DNA of 24,564 bases from the NCBI GenBank assembly GCA_002454165.1, contig DKIG01000025.1, positions 1 to 24,564 on the forward strand, read 5' to 3'. This stretch comes from Gammaproteobacteria bacterium UBA6724. GTDB taxonomy: Bacteria; Pseudomonadota; Gammaproteobacteria; Pseudomonadales; Azotimanducaceae. Positions 23,621-24,564 of the stretch are shown here, piece after piece. The notes beneath the pieces are model-generated. The model was not told the origin of the DNA. It saw only the letters and a list, made by a program, of their open reading frames with translations, and did not search any database. Numbering within the stretch: the first letter of the stretch is position 1; every line of letters begins with the position of its first letter. A program made the position numbers and the translations under genes.

Positions 23621-24052
23621 TTAGGTGCCTCTTCTTCCTGAGTCATGCCTCAGATATATGACTCGGGTACCAGACGCACGGTCATGCCAAGCCAGTCGCT
23701 GTCGATCAAAGAGTATCCAGATAAAACCCGCACCCAGGCACAGGACGGAGAGGGTCGCAAAGAAAAATCGCAGGCAACACTGGGTCAAATTGAGGTTTTC
23801 GCCAGCCTGGTTAAGTGTCTGAATTTTCCATGTCTGCATGCCCAGTGTTTGCCCACGAGCCTTCCAGAAATAGATGTAAAACAGCGCGAGTTCCAGATAA
23901 AGGAAGAGTTGAAAATATACGCCTGTCACTTCACTACCAGTGGTGGCCACCAACAACAGACTGCTTAGCATCCAGATTGCCAGTATCAGCAAGCTGTCAT
24001 AGAGGATCGCAGCGAGGCGTCGTAGCAGACCAGCGTTAGTAGGTCCCGGCAT
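23621..24052 (-). CDS. RDD family membrane protein
   Basis: A 143-residue inner-membrane protein with the RDD domain, named for conserved R and D residues: here LLRRLAAILYDSLLILAIWM at the N-terminus, the central GQTLGMQTWKIQTLN motif, and LFDRQRLAWHDRASGTRVI near the end. Three hydrophobic segments are visible. RDD proteins have been linked to ion or solute transport in some bacteria, but the general function is unsettled. In several gammaproteobacteria an RDD gene lies near lptF-lptG; here it converges on lptF with only 10 bases between. No clear ribosome-binding site precedes the ATG. Confidence 0.9.
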   Translation of the reverse strand: MPGPTNAGLLRRLAAILYDSLLILAIWMLSSLLLVATTGSEVTGVYFQLFLYLELALFYIYFWKARGQTLGMQTWKIQTLNQAGENLNLTQCCLRFFFATLSVLCLGAGFIWILFDRQRLAWHDRASGTRVIYLRHDSGRRGT

Positions 24053-24101
24053 CAGATAGGTTCAGACCCGGGGGCAGATGATGACAGCAGGCTGATGAAT
24101 C

Positions 24102-24509
24102 TCATCCATCCCGAATCATCATAAAACTCGCCTCACATTCCGCAATGGTGGCATGGTTGTCAGTTCGCACCATGATGCCTCGCATTTGTGTCAGCCGTGC
24201 CTTCTGTTTAATACAGGTTCCTTCAAGCCGAACCTGAGTGCCGACGGGCAGGGCATCGTGATAGCGGATATCGCATTTGGCAGTGAACGCCTTGTGCCCC
24301 TTCAGGAACAACCAATTTGCCATCACATCATCCAGGGCACTGAACAATATGCCGCCGTGAGTCACGCCATCATAGCCACAGTGATCTTTCGCGGGCGTGA
24401 ATTCACTACGACAAACATCGTCTTCCAACCGAAAATTCAATTGGAGTCCGACCGGGTTTTGCTGACCACAGACAAAACAGTTGCTGGCACCTGCATCTGG
24501 CAAGTTCAT
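24102..24509 (-). CDS. PaaI-like hotdog-fold thioesterase
   Basis: A 135-residue member of the 4HBT/PaaI hotdog thioesterases, which hydrolyse acyl-CoA thioesters. The active-site stretch THGGILFSALDDVMA (H51-G-G53 and D60/D61) lies at the N-terminus of the long hotdog helix, preceded by the CFVCGQQNPVGL segment (C11-x-x-C14) found in one branch of the family. The substrate is unknown. ATG 24509 is chosen over the in-frame ATG at 24557, because AGGAG lies ten bases upstream and the added residues would run into the terminal repeat. It precedes the RDD gene on the same strand by 49 bases. Confidence 0.9.
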   Translation of the reverse strand: MNLPDAGASNCFVCGQQNPVGLQLNFRLEDDVCRSEFTPAKDHCGYDGVTHGGILFSALDDVMANWLFLKGHKAFTAKCDIRYHDALPVGTQVRLEGTCIKQKARLTQMRGIMVRTDNHATIAECEASFMMIRDG

Positions 24510-24541
24510 TTTGAGGCTTCTCCTGATGACATGATAGTTGA

Positions 24542-24562
24542 TGTATAGGTCCACCACCCCCC
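24542..24562. repeat. Right copy of terminal inverted repeat
   Basis: Exact reverse complement of bases 1-21. It lies just upstream of the thioesterase gene (on the minus strand), about 33 bases before its start codon, and only two further bases follow before the window ends. Confidence 0.85.
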
Positions 24563-24564
24563 GC

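Noticed and set aside
1..24564. Terminal inverted repeats as telomeres or ends of a linear phage or transposon
   Set aside because: The interior is ordinary chromosomal core genes, the repeat is only 21 bp and there is no transposase or phage gene.
1..24564. CRISPR arrays, tRNA, rRNA or integrase genes
   Set aside because: Looked for and none seen; the only regular repeats are the short 13-16 bp tandem ones without spacers.

Overview
The window looks like one contig from a mid-GC, probably uncultured gammaproteobacterium. Evidence: the rpoZ-spoT-ridA-recG cluster, UbiA (ubiquinone synthesis), LptF (LPS export), HolC, UvrD and PepA, all with gammaproteobacterial sequence features. I cannot place it below class. 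The first 21 bases are the exact reverse complement of bases 24542-24562, so both ends stop in copies of one short repeat.

Layout. (1) 1-5239, + strand: stringent-response/transcription cluster rpoZ, spoT, ridA, recG, preceded by a 13-bp tandem repeat array in the rpoZ leader. (2) 5257-6721, - strand: a dicarboxylate/amino-acid symporter and a 55-residue rubredoxin. (3) About 6800-13371, + strand: a clearly AT-richer accessory island with a complete-looking Type III restriction-modification system in unusual order: res (helicase-nuclease), then an AlbA_2/Schlafen-type protein with a GHKL ATPase domain, then mod (adenine methyltransferase). The island is bordered by two decayed antitoxin genes, a truncated Phd/YefM-like one on the left and a HicB-like one on the right that has lost its ATG and its middle. 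It lies between rubredoxin and ubiA, genes that are near neighbours in some gammaproteobacteria, so it probably inserted there; ubiC, often beside ubiA, is absent. (4) 13440-16340, + strand: ubiA and the TRAP permease genes dctQ and dctM. (5) 16372-21734, - strand: pepA, holC, uvrD and a TRAP binding lipoprotein dctP that faces its permease genes. (6) 21884-24509: an unrecognised lipoprotein between the divergent pepA and lptF, then lptF without lptG, an RDD membrane protein and a hotdog thioesterase.

How the genes work together. rpoZ and spoT link RNA polymerase to (p)ppGpp control. DctP, DctQ and DctM should form one secondary importer, most likely for 2-oxo acids or lactate. Res and Mod form the restriction complex; the AlbA_2-GHKL protein between them is the least understood component and the best candidate for something new. 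Short tandem duplications of 13-16 bp recur at four places (rpoZ leader, ubiA, dctQ, end of dctM), which suggests a slippage-prone genome.
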